Shown one piece after another: positions 26,351-38,694 of a stretch of DNA of 64,000 nucleotides (the first letter of the stretch is position 1; every line of letters begins with the position of its first letter). The notes under the pieces are model-generated. The model saw nothing but the letters and a program-made list of their open reading frames with translations, did not search any database and had not been told where the DNA came from. The position numbers and the translations under genes are program-made. Source of the DNA: Oreocharis arfaki (lineage: Eukaryota; Chordata; Aves; Passeriformes; Paramythiidae); contig VZRR01002168.1 in NCBI GenBank assembly GCA_013398015.1, positions 209,301-273,300 of the forward strand. Direction: 5' to 3'.

Positions 26351-28297
26351 CCTTCCTGAGGTAATTAATCTTCGCATATTTCATGAACCAATCATTATCA
26401 CTCCCAGTTTTATTTTGTTTCTGACTCTATTTGATCAGCTCAGAGCTTGGAATACCTTTGCTCCAGACAAGTCTCTGCTCTGTATCTTGCAGAAGAGGGG
26501 ACTCCAGAGATGCAGAACAATGCTGCAGGCAGTAAAAATCACAATAAGAACCTTATAAAGACTTTTCATTCTGAGGTATACATATTCATATTTAGAGAAA
26601 GAGGGCATGTTAGTGCAAGACAAAAAGGGATCCATCAAGCTTAGATATTTAAATCACATTAATGGAACAAAAATACAGTCATGTGTCTTAGCAAGCCATT
26701 GTACCAGTGAAAGGAAATTAATCCTCCTGTCTCATAACTCACAGAAAAAAAAAGCATTTTTTCTTAGCAGTACTAAGTTGGCCAGGGGGGGACCAAAGAT
26801 GTGTTTTGAGCAAACTACTGGGTGAGAAAGTACCATTTTTACAGGGCTCTGTTTGAGAAAATCCCTAATTAAAGAATACTTAATATTTAGGCATTCTTAA
26901 GCCTCTGATAGAGATACCCAATTTCCATTCTCAGTGTTTAGCTTCTACTATAGCTAGGTAGCCTAAAAGTGGAAAACTGGTTGAAAGAGTTATTCCTTCT
27001 GCTTGGCTGGCTGCTACTCAGAAGTTGGTACAAAGGTATTGGACAGCACCAAGCACGAAAGTTCCTGAGTACTTAACAAGGGCGCCTCTTATGAGAGATA
27101 ACTATTGATAGTAATATGAATACTTAAATTTAATCTTTGCTGTTTACAGCTAGACCTAATCCTGACTAGAGCAATGGTGAAGGTCTGAACTGTTCTCCAT
27201 CTGAAGAGAAATAACATAGGCCAGCACACAGAATGCCAAAGCCCTGACAGGTGTGTGCTATTTTAAGAAGAAAGGTTTAAGTAGAAATGTCTGAGGTGGA
27301 ACACTGAACCATGCCATAGAGTGCAGCCCTTGGCCAGCAGGAGTGAGATACAGGCAGATTTAGCAGCAGATGTCAGGATGGGGCAGAACTGCATTTCTTA
27401 TGTTCGTAAGAACGCGTGGGCTACACTCCTTGAGCTGTACAGCAGAGAGGAAGGAGGATTACAGTGTTGCTTCCTTCCAGGCATGCTGTCCAGCTGACAT
27501 GTTTGAGTCTTTTCCAAGGACCATACTCAAGGGAATGGTAGGAGACATCCTGCCTCCCTGAGGCATCACAACTGAAGCGGCTCACATGCACAGCATGAAA
27601 CACAAGATTCAGGGCAAGGTTGTGCATAAAATAGGATGTCTCACCCCAGAAAAATATCCCCTACTAACTTGTACATTTGCTTAAATCATTGTTTCTTATC
27701 ACATATGATGTCTTCGGGAAGATCATTATGAGTCATTAGAATACGAGTTCCAGACTCTTATCAATAACTGCATTACAGCACCCCGTGTCATCATGGCCAC
27801 GTTATTTCACACAATTCCCCCTAGTTAGGCAAAGCATTACCTTATCTAAGAAGATACCAAACAGTCTCTACTAAAAACAGATACTCCAGGGCAGTGCTTT
27901 TTTCAAGAAATTTTTTAAAACTAAAAATAGTGATTCAGCTCTTAAACCTCAGCAGACCAGTGTTTCCGTACTCCTATGGCTTTTTGTCTCCTGAATGTGG
28001 GATTTTTTTCCTTCTCTAAAAGTGGAAAGAGAACTAGCACAGAAAATACAGTAAATTTACTGTGTCCTATTGTATAGACACCAGGTTTTTATTTGTACCC
28101 ACAATATGCAAAAAAATATCTTCCAGCTCTGACACTGGCAGCCACATAAATTTCACAGAGGCTCCTGCTCTGACTCACTCTATAGAGAAGTGTGTTCGAG
28201 TGCGTGAAATGAGTTTTATCTCCTTTTTTCTCTTCTCTGCCAGAGAAGACAAAGGCCAAAATCAGGATACTACAACTTTTTGTGCATATACCCACCA

Positions 28298-28317
28298 CCC
28301 ACTGAAATTAATGGGAG
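28298..28317. repeat. Ancient repeat motif, copy A
   Basis: This 20-nt block matches 44131-44150 at 17 of 20 positions and resembles the 'cactgaaatcaatgggag' core of old sauropsid dispersed repeats. Only the core is recognisable. Confidence 0.3.
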
Positions 28318-29370
28318 AAAATTGAGTGACTCCCTGGTTAGAGAGAAATAAGGAGTACTTTTAATTGTGCTTTTAACTGAGGCATGTTAATTCAGATTTA
28401 TGCCAAGAAAGGGTTGATTCTGCTCTCAGGCAACCTCTTATAAAAATGCAATCCAGCTACTTTGCCTGGATCCTGGAAGAATGATTTGGACTCAGGAAGC
28501 TGGTTTTGTGGTAAAGGAAAACATCAGGTTCTGCAGTGTTTGAAAATGTCTGCATGTCTCCAGCCAACCTGCATGTCACACATGTGTTTCCTGGCTGTGG
28601 AAAGCCAGTGCTGAGCTGCCACGCAGTACCTGTGGCACAAAGCACTGCAGTGACAGGTGCCTCTTTTAGAAGCAAACACATTGCACTGGTGTAAACTCAG
28701 CCAAGTGATGTCTGAGAGCAGGGAAAAGAAGCCTGACCACTATTCATCTACCTGTATTTCTGATTTTATTCCTCTAAGCTTTTGATCACTTCAAAATCTG
28801 ATGGCTTCAAAACAATGCCAGGCATAATTCCTTTAAATTTTAGGAAGCATGCCATAAGAAAGCAATGACTGCCAAATATTTTTAATTTGTATGGGATCAT
28901 CCTTAATCCACGCTGTGAGCAGGAGCACAGTTGTTTTCATTCAGAACTTGACTGGAGCTGCACTGGAGCATGTGCTGATACGTCGTATAACGCTAAACCT
29001 TAAGCCTTCTCCCAGGTGCCTCAGAAACTTGAAAGGTTTAAGCACTCATTTTTTTCTCACCTAAGGGGTGGAATAAATTGTACATCTCATCTGGCTTTAA
29101 TTTCAGGCAGTGTTAGTAGAATCTCCAGCATTGTAGTGGGGAATTGGCTGGAAACACCCCTGTCGGAGCCAGGGACACTACCCTCCCGGAGACTGGTTTG
29201 CCACAGCACAGACATTCTGTGCAGCTGATGCAAAACACTGTTTGAAATACGGAAACATCCAGCATTTTTGCTCTGTGGCCAAGATAATCCCTCATTTCTG
29301 CCATTTCACTGGGACCCACCCCGTGGAACTGATGTGAGAGTTTAGCTCAAGTCACGATGAGAGTCAGACA

Positions 29371-29450
29371 AGGCCAAATCCTCACCTGGTCTGTACCCAC
29401 GTAACTCTACTCTGGCAACACAGCTGAACAGGTGCAATTCAGAGAAGGAT
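29371..29450. repeat. Ancient palindromic-type repeat (tentative)
   Basis: It begins 'aggccaaatcctcacctgg', nearly the same opening as the block at 38251 ('aggccaaaatctgctctta'), and ends with 'aacaggtgcaattcag'. This recalls the sauropsid repeat type in which 'ggccaaatcctcagctggtgtaaat' is mirrored at the far end. Confidence 0.3.
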
Positions 29451-31398
29451 AAATAAGCCTTAACCCAGCACTGAAAATCCAAGGCTTCATTTTATCCCAT
29501 GTTTTCACTTTGTAGCCTCATTTTTCAATCACTGCAGTTCTGCTCAGGTTCAGCCACCAAGCACAGAGCTCATTGTGGCACAAGAACAGCAGTTTGGATC
29601 TCATGGATCCTGGGCCTTAAGGCTGACCAAAAATATCCTCAGGGACAACTTTGTAAATGCTCAGTATTCAGCTCAGGTGCCAGAGTGTTACAAAGTGCTC
29701 ATTATAAATCTTGTGGAAAATGTGACAGTGCAGTGAAATGTCTGAACTGAAGCAGTTCTCTTCTAGAAGTTGGATTTGCAGTGTGCTGTGAACTGCTCTG
29801 ATTTCAAATCCTATTTTAGGAGCATGGATTTTTATCAGAAAGTTGCTAGGTAATTAACAGGGTTTGGGTTCTTTTGGTTTGTTTTTTTTTTTAAACCAAA
29901 AATGTAACCCCCACCTCATCTAACTGATTATCTTAGAAAGGAAAAGCATCAAATTAGTTTCCTGCATATGACATGTCAAGTGGACAGCATCTTGCAAGCC
30001 AAAGACATAAACACTAACTCACCCACATAATTTTATTACTGACTAAAATAAAACCATATGATGTTTCTGTGTCAGTGCCTGAAAAAAAGTAGTTCACTAG
30101 ATTCTGGCACTATAAAGTGTCCCTAACACTTTTGTTCATACACATATGAAGTCCAATGAAAAATGGTGATAGTCATTTTCGAGGAATAGAAAGCAGTTCC
30201 CCCAGAAGAGAAGTTGCCTCAGCTGTTTGCCGTTACTGCCATCAATGTTAGCTCAGAAAATGTTAAAATTGTAGTGTATACAATAAACTAAATTTTATAG
30301 GTCTTATTCTATAGACAGTGAAGTAAATGAAAGGACTCAGATTAAGTCCAGTGGATTTTGGAGCTCTCTCTGTGCTTCACACCAAACATTACAGACACAC
30401 GTTCAAACACCCTGATGCTGTGTTCTCACAAAAAAAAAGATTTCTCACAAAACTTAGGAACAGTGCTACCTAGTTTCAGGAATAATTATATAATCAAAGT
30501 AATATCTATTCAGAAGACAATTGCTTCCATCTGTTTAAAAGAAAGACATTGTTTAGCTATACTTGCATACCTTTACAAGAAGATTGGCAGCAGAAATGTA
30601 TGAATTCTGGCTACAGCACTGTTATAAAAAACTACTGGTATTTAGCATAGCTATATTTTGACAGAGAAAAATATAAGTTACGTAGAAAACCTGCTGTCTC
30701 AACTAGCACATTTGAAAATAAAATGCCATGATTTATGTAGTATCTTGTCATCCAGGGATCTTGAAATATTTTACAAATAAGAATGACCTTGGAGTATCCT
30801 CCCTTATTACTTCCAATCCACAGAGTGAAAGTGAGGCATTTACTCTGTTGAGCAGCTTGCCATGTTTGGCAAGCAGAGCCAGGAATGGGATCTTTAATGG
30901 TATTGCCTTTTTCTTACATGGTATTGCCTATCTCTTTTCACTGAATCTGTTATTACAGATCACATCTACTATAGCTAGAAACAGCTGCTTGTGCACAAGA
31001 CCTCAAAATTTTCAGAAAAGTCCATGAGACTGACAGGTCTGGAACACAAGCCTTCACTGTTGAAGTTTAGGAAATGGGATGTAACTGTCAGGTTATGTAT
31101 CCTGTGGGTGAGGCACTGTAGAGCAGCATCATAAACAGCTGCAGGGCAGCGTGAAAAAGCCAGGCTAAGATTTCAGGCTGCATTGCTTGGCACCTGAGGA
31201 AGGAGTTGGGATAGGCTCGGTCTGCAACACATGGGCCCGCAGGTATGGAAATTGAGCAGCCCTGCTCTGATGCTCAAGTGGCTGCAGGGTCTGTTGTATG
31301 TCCCCAGAGCACTGAGGAGTCTCCTCAGCTCTGCCTTTGGCAAACCAGGTGCTCCTCCTTCCTCAGCACTCTGGTGCCCCTCAAACCAACACCAGATT

Positions 31399-31430
31399 CA
31401 CACACACACACACACATGCACACACATGTG
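31399..31430. repeat. (CA)n microsatellite
   Basis: Nine CA units at 31399-31416 are followed by TG and a short further CA block ending in CATGTG. The run lies inside overlapping short frames whose His-Thr repeats are artefacts of it. Confidence 0.9.
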
Positions 31431-33678
31431 CTCCTGCTTGCTTATGTTCCCAGGAGCATGAATCCAGCATCAGGAGGCCAATCTGTAGTGAGTCCATGCA
31501 GTACAGAAAATTCTCTCTTTTCAAAGCTTCCCCAGGACTTTAAGTCCTCTGAACCTATCAGATGAACTCTTTTTTGGACATGACCGGGTGCTGCCCACTG
31601 GATCCTGTGATCAACGGTGTTGTTGCTTGATGGTTGTGTAGGAGAGAGGATGAAAGATGTCCTGCTCTTTTCCCCCCAGACACATGTGGCCATCCATAAA
31701 GTGGCAAATCCATATGCTTAAAGCTGAGGTCTAATCACGATTCCATATACTGGCTCATCAAATGCCTGTGGGTGTCCTTTTAGAGAATAATTTTGGTTGC
31801 AGCATGTTGATTTGCAGTTGGGGAAATGCTGGTGCGATCTTCACCCCTTGCTTCACACTGGCTCTGATGACTTCTGTGTGTGTCTGTTTTGCCTACTCAT
31901 TCTGGGACGTCACTGGCTTCCACTTGAAATGAGACGTGATGTTTAAGTATCCATGAAAAAACTGTCAGACAGAGTTTTCAAAATGAAAATAAGATGTCCG
32001 AGAATTCTGGAGAATTTATAAGCTGTAAAATAAACCAAATCTGGACATTTTCTGAGCCAAAAAGATATAAGACAGGTCCAATTAACAGGACACAACTATT
32101 TAGAATTTTCATTCATAATAAAATATTCAGTTATAAAACCCCAGCCAAAAGAAAACCACGCAATTTTTTCATTGCAATTATTTTAAATAAAGTGTGTCAT
32201 TTTTCTCTCAGCCTGATTTTTGGCACCAAGATAGAATTGTACTTGAAATGGAGCAGTAAAACACAATTAGCCTTTTTATTTAGCAATGGTAGTTTCAAAT
32301 CCATTCAGCTCTAATAAAAATTGTGGAGTTCTTGAATTGACAATAAATCACAGATTAAGATGCCTAGCAGAAACAAATACTAGTTCTATATTTTAAAAAG
32401 AAACACTTGATATTGTAGCCTCTCTGCCTGTTCTTTGTTCTCCTCCTAACCCCTTCACTCCCTCAAAAGATTTGATTTATGTCAGCATGGTCAAAATTTC
32501 ATTACCTGCTATTTAACCCAATGGAAATAAAACCTGTCTTGAGCAATCTGGAATATGTGAAAAATCAAAGTTTCCTTTTTGATCTTTTAGTTTAGGATAT
32601 TGAACAGAAACTCCTTTTCTTTTCTCTCAGGAGCAACTACCTTGATTTTTTTAATTTATTTTTAAAACTTCTTTCAGAAACATGGAATGGAAGATTAAAG
32701 AAATGGGATATGGTTTAGAAAACTTTTTTCCATGGGCGTGCCCTGCATGACAGACTGTGTCCCTGAAACACCTTGGCTCAAATGTAGCAGCTGTGGGTGT
32801 GGTGATTATTTCCTGGCACAAGGAGGGATTTCAGGAAAGCACTGACTCTGCCTTCTCCACCCAGGCAGGTTCCTGACCTCTACTTACAAGTGACAAGAGC
32901 CCTCGTGTGCATAAATCCTACAGAATCCTTAAGGCAAAACCACTCACAGTGTTTGCATTGTGGGACTGTTCTCTTGAAAATATAAATGTATGCATAGCGT
33001 GCCTGAGGGTACCCAGTTTTGAATTATAGAGTGCCTTGTGAGCAGTCGTGGCATTTGGTTTGAAGACACTCCCCCTGCCTCCCTCCCGGCTTCCCACTTC
33101 TTATTTTAAATTCAGCTTTCCAAAAGCTTGTTACCAAAAATATTCTGATAGATGTGTGGTGGTGCTGACTAGCAAGAGCTTTGTGATAGAGAGTGAAAGA
33201 TCACTTTATAGACTTCAACTCCTTCCTGGAATGGCTACTTTTTTCCTTTCACTTTCCTCCCCCCCTCTTTTGGCAGATATATTAAAAAGAAAAAAAAAAA
33301 AGAAAAAGAATGTATGGTTTTATTGCTGTATGAGGCTGTTAGATGGGTAGCCACAGAGATCAAAGTGCTCTCTCTGCTGAACAGGTGTGGCATGGAAAGT
33401 GCCAATTCTCTCCTTTCTAAGCCCTGCACTGAGGGAATATACTTTTTGGACAAGACTTTACACAACCAGACCTGGAGAGAGCCTGGACTAGAAAAAGTTT
33501 CACTGGATAGGAAGAATGGACACAGGAGCTGTGTCTCCAGATCAGGCTTAGATAGGTGGTCTGACAGAGCATATGAGTAACACTAAGCTAATTCTCGCCT
33601 CATTCCTTTCAACACATCTACCTTCCCCTGGAATTTTTACAAGGCAACTTTGATGGTAGTAAGTAGATCATTAGAGAA
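31431..33678. other. Noncoding stretch, nothing recognised
   Basis: AT-rich DNA with frames up to 106 codons, none recognised. A purine-rich A-run (AAAG/AAAA) lies at 33284-33310. No clear repeats. Confidence 0.5.
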
Positions 33679-34000
33679 ACTATTTACAAGAGCAGAAAAG
33701 ACTATTTACAAGAGCATGTAGTGAGAGGACAGGGAGGAATGGTGTCAAACTGAAAGAGAGTACGTTTAAGTTAGAAATTGGAAAAAAATTCTCTACTGTG
33801 AGGGTGAGGCACTGGAACAGGCTGCCCAGAAAAGTTGTGGATGCCCCATCCTTGGAAGTGTTCAAGGTCAATCTGGATGGAGCTCTGAGCAACCTGGCTT
33901 AGTGGAAGGTGTCCCTGTCCATGGCAGGGGAGTTGGAGCCAGATGATCCTTAAGCTCCCTTCGAACCCAAAGCATTCTCCCAATTTTACGATTCTATGAT
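33679..34000 (+). repeat. CR1 LINE 3' end, + orientation, best-preserved copy
   Basis: The whole 3' terminal CR1 sequence can be followed: 'caagagcatgtagtgagagga', then 'ggtgaggcactggaacagg' with 'ctgcccag', then 'gtggatgccccatccttgga', then 'tggagctctgagcaacctgg', then 'gtccctgtccatggcagggg', ending 'attctatgat' at 33991-34000. That terminal octamer-type tail is diagnostic of CR1. The copy is only about 320 bp, so it is 5'-truncated. At its 5' edge a 16-bp sequence (33679-33694) is repeated at 33701-33716. The two minus frames at 33680-33983 are antisense readings of the repeat. Confidence 0.95.
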
Positions 34001-35054
34001 CATTGGGCTACTGATCGGATCTTTGTGGTAGGTTTGCAGTGGGTTAGACCAGGAGATCTGTTTGCCTCATACATGGACCTCTTGTTTTCTTTTACTAGAA
34101 AAGAACAACAGGACATTACCTGTGGTCAATGCCGAAAAGAAAAACACAGTATCTGTTCAAAAAATGACCCCTCCCTCTCCTTTGTAGAAAAAGACCAAAG
34201 TGTTCTGATTAATCCTGTCAAGGAGACTATGGTAGCGAAGAAGAGCCGAGGAGCAACAGGAGCATGAACTGGAAAAGAACAGGTCATATTTCAGGTACAA
34301 ATCAGATCAAAACTGCCCAGGGGCTGAAGGTTCTGGAATCTACTGGTACCAAGTGACACATGATTTGAACTGCAGCCGTGGAGCTGCTGCTCAGAGCTTT
34401 GATGTCTTAGGAGGATCTCGTGAAACATCTTCACCAAGCAGGACATGGCTTAGGTCAGAGCAAGGGATTAATCAAGGGACAAAGCAGTCAGCCAGCAAGT
34501 CTGGTCTTTGGAAGCCTTGAAGTTTACATGGGCTTGAGTAGAGCCCTGCCTTTGTTTAAGCAAGTCCAGGAAGAGGAACATCCTGGAAAGATCAGGCCAG
34601 AGGCAGCTGGGTTTAAGAAAAGCAGGTTAGGGGAAACAAAGACAAGAATGAGGTGCTGAAATGGGCTGTGCCCTCCAAAGCATCCTATCTTTAAATAATC
34701 TTGGCTGGAACCCAGGATTCCTGGTCATTCCTCTGCTTGTCAGCAAATATCTGGGAAACCCCCGAGAAAAATCTGTTTGATTCTCCTTGGATACAGATCT
34801 GCAGCACCATCCCTGCCATACATCACACTAACTCACACCCATGTCATAGTGATTCCATTCACCGCTGGTACAGCTTACTATTTCCACCTCTTACCATTAT
34901 GCATGGGGAAATTTATACAAAAACACCCCCTCATCGAAAAAGATGGTACTGACTTCTGAAGTGAAGTACTCAGAAGAAAGGAAATTTCCGTGCAGACTAC
35001 ACTCACACCCTTACTCACATGAATGGATTATGATTGGGACTTTAATTGCATTGA
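34001..35054. other. Noncoding stretch between two CR1 pieces
   Basis: Short frames of 60-83 codons without family resemblance. I see no repeat, RNA gene or CpG cluster. Confidence 0.5.
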
Positions 35055-35104
35055 AGTCAATGATCTTGGAGGTCTTTTCCAACCTTAATGATTCTATAAT
35101 TCTT
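35055..35104 (+). repeat. CR1 3' tail fragment, + orientation
   Basis: The sequence 'gaagtcaatgatcttggagg' followed by 'tcttttccaaccttaatgat' and 'tctataattct' is the final 50 bp of a CR1 element, including the degenerate terminal octamers. Upstream CR1 sequence is absent, so this is an extreme 5' truncation or a broken remnant. Confidence 0.85.
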
Positions 35105-36235
35105 TGGTGTAAACCCCCCATCTTATTCAGGAATTGAAGTTTGCATTTCTGCACAGTGAGGATTTATTTGGGGGTATTTGTTATCTTGTGCAATGAATGA
35201 GAGAGGAATCTACTGAGGAAAAAATTCTCCATGGGAGTGCCTCTTGTAAGACAACCTCTTAGTTGATGTATATGTGTGGTGTCTGACAAAGACTGTTCAT
35301 AGATAATTTTATGTGTTGTATCATGAAGTCTCTTCAGAACAAAGAACATGGACCAGGAAGGCATGTTTTCTGAAACAGTCCATCAGAGACCCCTGATTAC
35401 ACAAAATCCTGTCTTCAGTGGCAAGGGCACCCAAGCTCTGAGCTCCTTCATTAAAAGGGATTGGGAACTCATGTCAAGCAATCCTGTTTCCCATCTTTGT
35501 CTTGGTCTCCCAAACATCTTAGGAAATGTGTATATTTTTGTCAGGCATTTTAGCATAGCTGGGAAGTTGTTAATTTTTTTCCCCCATCACTTCTGGATTT
35601 TTTTCATGTTATGGAGTGTAAATAGAATGGACACAACACAGCACCTTAGCACATACTTGACTTCAAGCTTCAGTGAAGCTACTCATGTGTTCACAATTAA
35701 TGATACTTACATTACATGGGTTTGTCCTCCTGACAAAGGAGCCCAATGGAGAAGGGCTGAGAACTCTACTGAAAGCCAGTGGGAGTTGGACATCTGACTC
35801 CCCAAACTCTCTCCTAAACTCTTTTAAAAAGCCCTGCAGTTCCGGGTTGAGGCCCAAGAGAGAATTTTCAATTCCATGTCAGTACACTATGATTCAGTGC
35901 TCAGATCTGATGTTATTAGGTGAATGAGGCAGCCATGATATTTATTTCCCATGACTTACAAAGAGAGAAGAAAAACTCCCTGTGTGCAAGTGCTTTGAGT
36001 ATTCATTTGGTTGTAAACAGGCCGTTCATTAACAGTATATCTGTGTTTGCAGGATTGCTCCACTGACACCCATACTGCACATACAGGGTTTTACCACCAC
36101 TTGTTCTCTTTTCCTTGCATAGCATTGTCTGCACGAGGAATGCATGTCATTTAGAACATGGAGAATACTGCTAATTAAAGAAGAAATGAATAGAAGGAAT
36201 ACCAAGAGAAGACAAACAAAACTAGATTGAGTCAC

Positions 36236-36300
36236 TGGTGTAATGTCTCAGTTTCTCAGTTTGGGAAAAGAGGAGCAATGGTACCAATTGCCTCTGTGTA
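36236..36300 (+). repeat. Possible MIR-like relic
   Basis: The phrase 'gtctcagtttctcagtttgg' followed by 'caatggtacc' resembles the MIR 3' portion (cctcagtttcctcatctg, aatagtacc). Similarity is limited to about 45 bp. Confidence 0.25.
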
Positions 36301-38249
36301 TTTATGAAAAAAACCCAAACAGTATGTCTAGGTTCATATGACAGCTGCTTGTAAGTGGAAATTAACCTTAGGGTACAAATGATTTGGGTAAATCTGAATC
36401 TGCTTCCGAAAGGACTTTGGGAGGTACCTGTCTGTTTTACAGACTGTCATCTGCCACATATCAGCCTTTTGTCTGAAAAGATCTGCATTATACCTATTCC
36501 AAAGGAATGGCAAGATTTGGGAGAAATGGTGGGAAAAGTGTATTTTTTGTTAAGTTTTGTTTTCGCTTGATTCATGCTCAAACTTTCCTAAAATAGTCAC
36601 TCTTGGAAAGAGAACAACTCTGGAAAAGGTTCAGCCAAGAAGGCTAAAGTTTATGAAAATAATAAATAACTGAAACTGGGCCTTCAGAATGGAAATGTTT
36701 AGATGAACTTAATATTAGTGCTTTTACATATTGGTGCTTCACTGGTTTTTTGAGTCAGAAATACAGGGTGCAGGAAACGAGTGGGAGAAAATCACTGGGT
36801 TGGTTTCACTTTTTTTTTTTTTTCCTTCTGGTGTGTTTTTAATGAAAACAGGAAGAAAATAGAATATGACATGTACATTATGTGATACTGATACAGTTCA
36901 CGTAGACCAATGACACATCCTTCTGCTACCAGTGAATCATTCTTGGTGAGTAAAGTGAATTGCAACTGAAAGTGGAAAAGTTTTGTAAAATTTGTACCAA
37001 GTGTTCACATCATGCTTTAGTACGCTAATAGTAAGTCCACAATCAGCTACCTTCTGCTGTCGTGCAACAGAGATGAAAAGAGAGAATTCAATCATGTAAG
37101 TATTTTAATTTTCTGAGTTTTGTAGACTGATGCTATTGACAGCATAGGCATCAGTAAAATTTGGAGAGCTGTTGGGCATAATAGATAAAATTAGAGCTCA
37201 TAAAATTTTTGAGATATCATTTGATATGTTGCAGCTGCATTTTAAAACATGTTTTTGCTTACTTGTGAGAATTACTGCTTGGAAATAGCAGTCTGTAGAG
37301 CTTTGATGGTTACTTCATTTTCATGGAAATGCTCAGGCGCTCGGTCAAGCACTTAATTCCGAAAACTAACAAATGCAAAGCTTTCAAAATGGCCTTCCAA
37401 AAGCATTTGAAATGTAAATATAACGGCTCAGAAAACTCATGTGAGAATCTTCCTCCTATGAATTTTCTACTGACAAATATGTTTGCAAACATTACTTGGA
37501 AAGCAAATAGAAAAGGATTGATATTTATCTTATTTCCCCCAGTTTTACTGATGTGAATGCCTAAGCCTGTTATTTGGAGCCTTTGCCTTCTCTCTGGCAA
37601 TGCTGTTTGATGTTCCACTGATCAGCATGAATAATCTCCCAACAGGAAAGACTTTAGGGTTAATAATGGGTAAAAATGTCTGAGTTCTGAGTTCCTCCAT
37701 GTCTCTATTAGTGTCTTGAACTGAATAAAGCATGGTCAAAACCTGAATGATTGAAATTGATTTTTGTTTGCGGCCAGCCTCTCTCCTGCTCCTCGCACCC
37801 AGATGGAGGAGAGTAGAAGCCTGCATGATATTCCACACAAGCTCAGGAGCTGCCCAGGCAGAGCAGAATGTAAGATGAAGGCTCGGTCACTGATAAACGC
37901 TGCCTGGCCTCCAGAGACACAACAGATGTACAGAATAAACTTATGACAGTCACCAGTCTTTCAGCTCAGGGCACACGGCTACGAATGCAGCTCACATTGC
38001 TCTTGGAAACAGTTATCACCCGTCTCTGCACAAACCACGTATTTCTCAAGAGTCACCTCTTTGATTTCCGTAGTGGTAATTTTCACAGAGATTAGCATTT
38101 TTTGTGAATCAATCTTGTCACATCGGGCAATGAGTGGAACTCATCGAACTCATCTGGGCATCCCTCAGTGGCCCTCAAGATGGACCCCGATCTCCCTTCT
38201 GCTCCTTCAGCATGAACTTCAGCAAAAACCAATCTGACTTGCAAAATGT

Positions 38250-38310
38250 GAGGCCAAAATCTGCTCTTACCATTAGCTTTGTCAAAGGTATAAACCAAGA
38301 ATAACCTGCC
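38250..38310. repeat. Ancient palindromic-type repeat (tentative)
   Basis: 'aggccaaaatctgctcttac' is followed by 'gtataaaccaagaataacc', in the order of the sauropsid repeat type 'ggccaaattctgctctcagttacac..gtgtaaatccggagtaac'. It shares its opening with the copy at 29371. Confidence 0.35.
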
Positions 38311-38640
38311 AGAGGCATCTAAAGGCCTTTGAACCTGGGGCCAAAATGGCACAGTCAGAGGTCTGGCAGAATGCATGCACCGAAGTGCGAGCAGGGGGTG
38401 GACTGAAAGCCCTGGCAGCCATCAGGAGAGCTCCTGGACTCCAAGAGCCATAAATGATGGATGAGTTAACTGACATGAAGGTCCAATTAATATGCCCCAT
38501 TATTGGACAGATTTTTGTAGCTCCACTCTCAGGGCTCTGGATTTTCTGAACAGACTTCTGGCAAGAATTTTCAACATCTAAGATAAATTTCATCTGAAAC
38601 AGAGATAACTGTTTCTATCAATTCCTAAATTACTCTATCG

Positions 38641-38694
38641 AAATAACTAAAATTAGTTATTTTTATTATTAAAATAACTAATTTTTATTAGTTA
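38641..38694. repeat. Alternating AT-rich inverted-repeat module
   Basis: Four arms alternate in orientation. 38641-38649 pairs perfectly with 38654-38662 (9 bp, loop AAAT). 38675-38682 pairs perfectly with 38687-38694 (8 bp, loop TTTT). The inner arms 38654-38663 and 38671-38680 also pair perfectly (10 bp, loop of 7). The outer and inner pairings are mutually exclusive. All arms are variants of the same aataacta word. Confidence 0.8.

Larger units (their letters stand above)
26351..31398. other. Long noncoding stretch, no gene recognised
   Basis: I see no recognised gene. Ancient repeat motifs at 28298-28317 and 29371-29450 are annotated separately. A further phrase 'cactggtgtaaactcagcc' lies at about 28684-28702. 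Otherwise AT-rich unique-looking DNA. Confidence 0.5.
35105..38640. other. Noncoding stretch, no gene recognised
   Basis: A 149-codon frame at 35348-35797 has no recognisable domain and is considered chance. 36236-36300 ('gtctcagtttctcagtttgg') is weakly MIR-like. A T-run lies at about 36811-36825. 38250-38310 holds an ancient repeat motif. The AT-rich block at about 37080-37780 contains no simple repeat and could be conserved noncoding DNA, which I cannot test. Confidence 0.45.

Noticed and set aside
31245..31565. Frames with His-Thr repeats
   Set aside because: They are produced by the (CA)n microsatellite.
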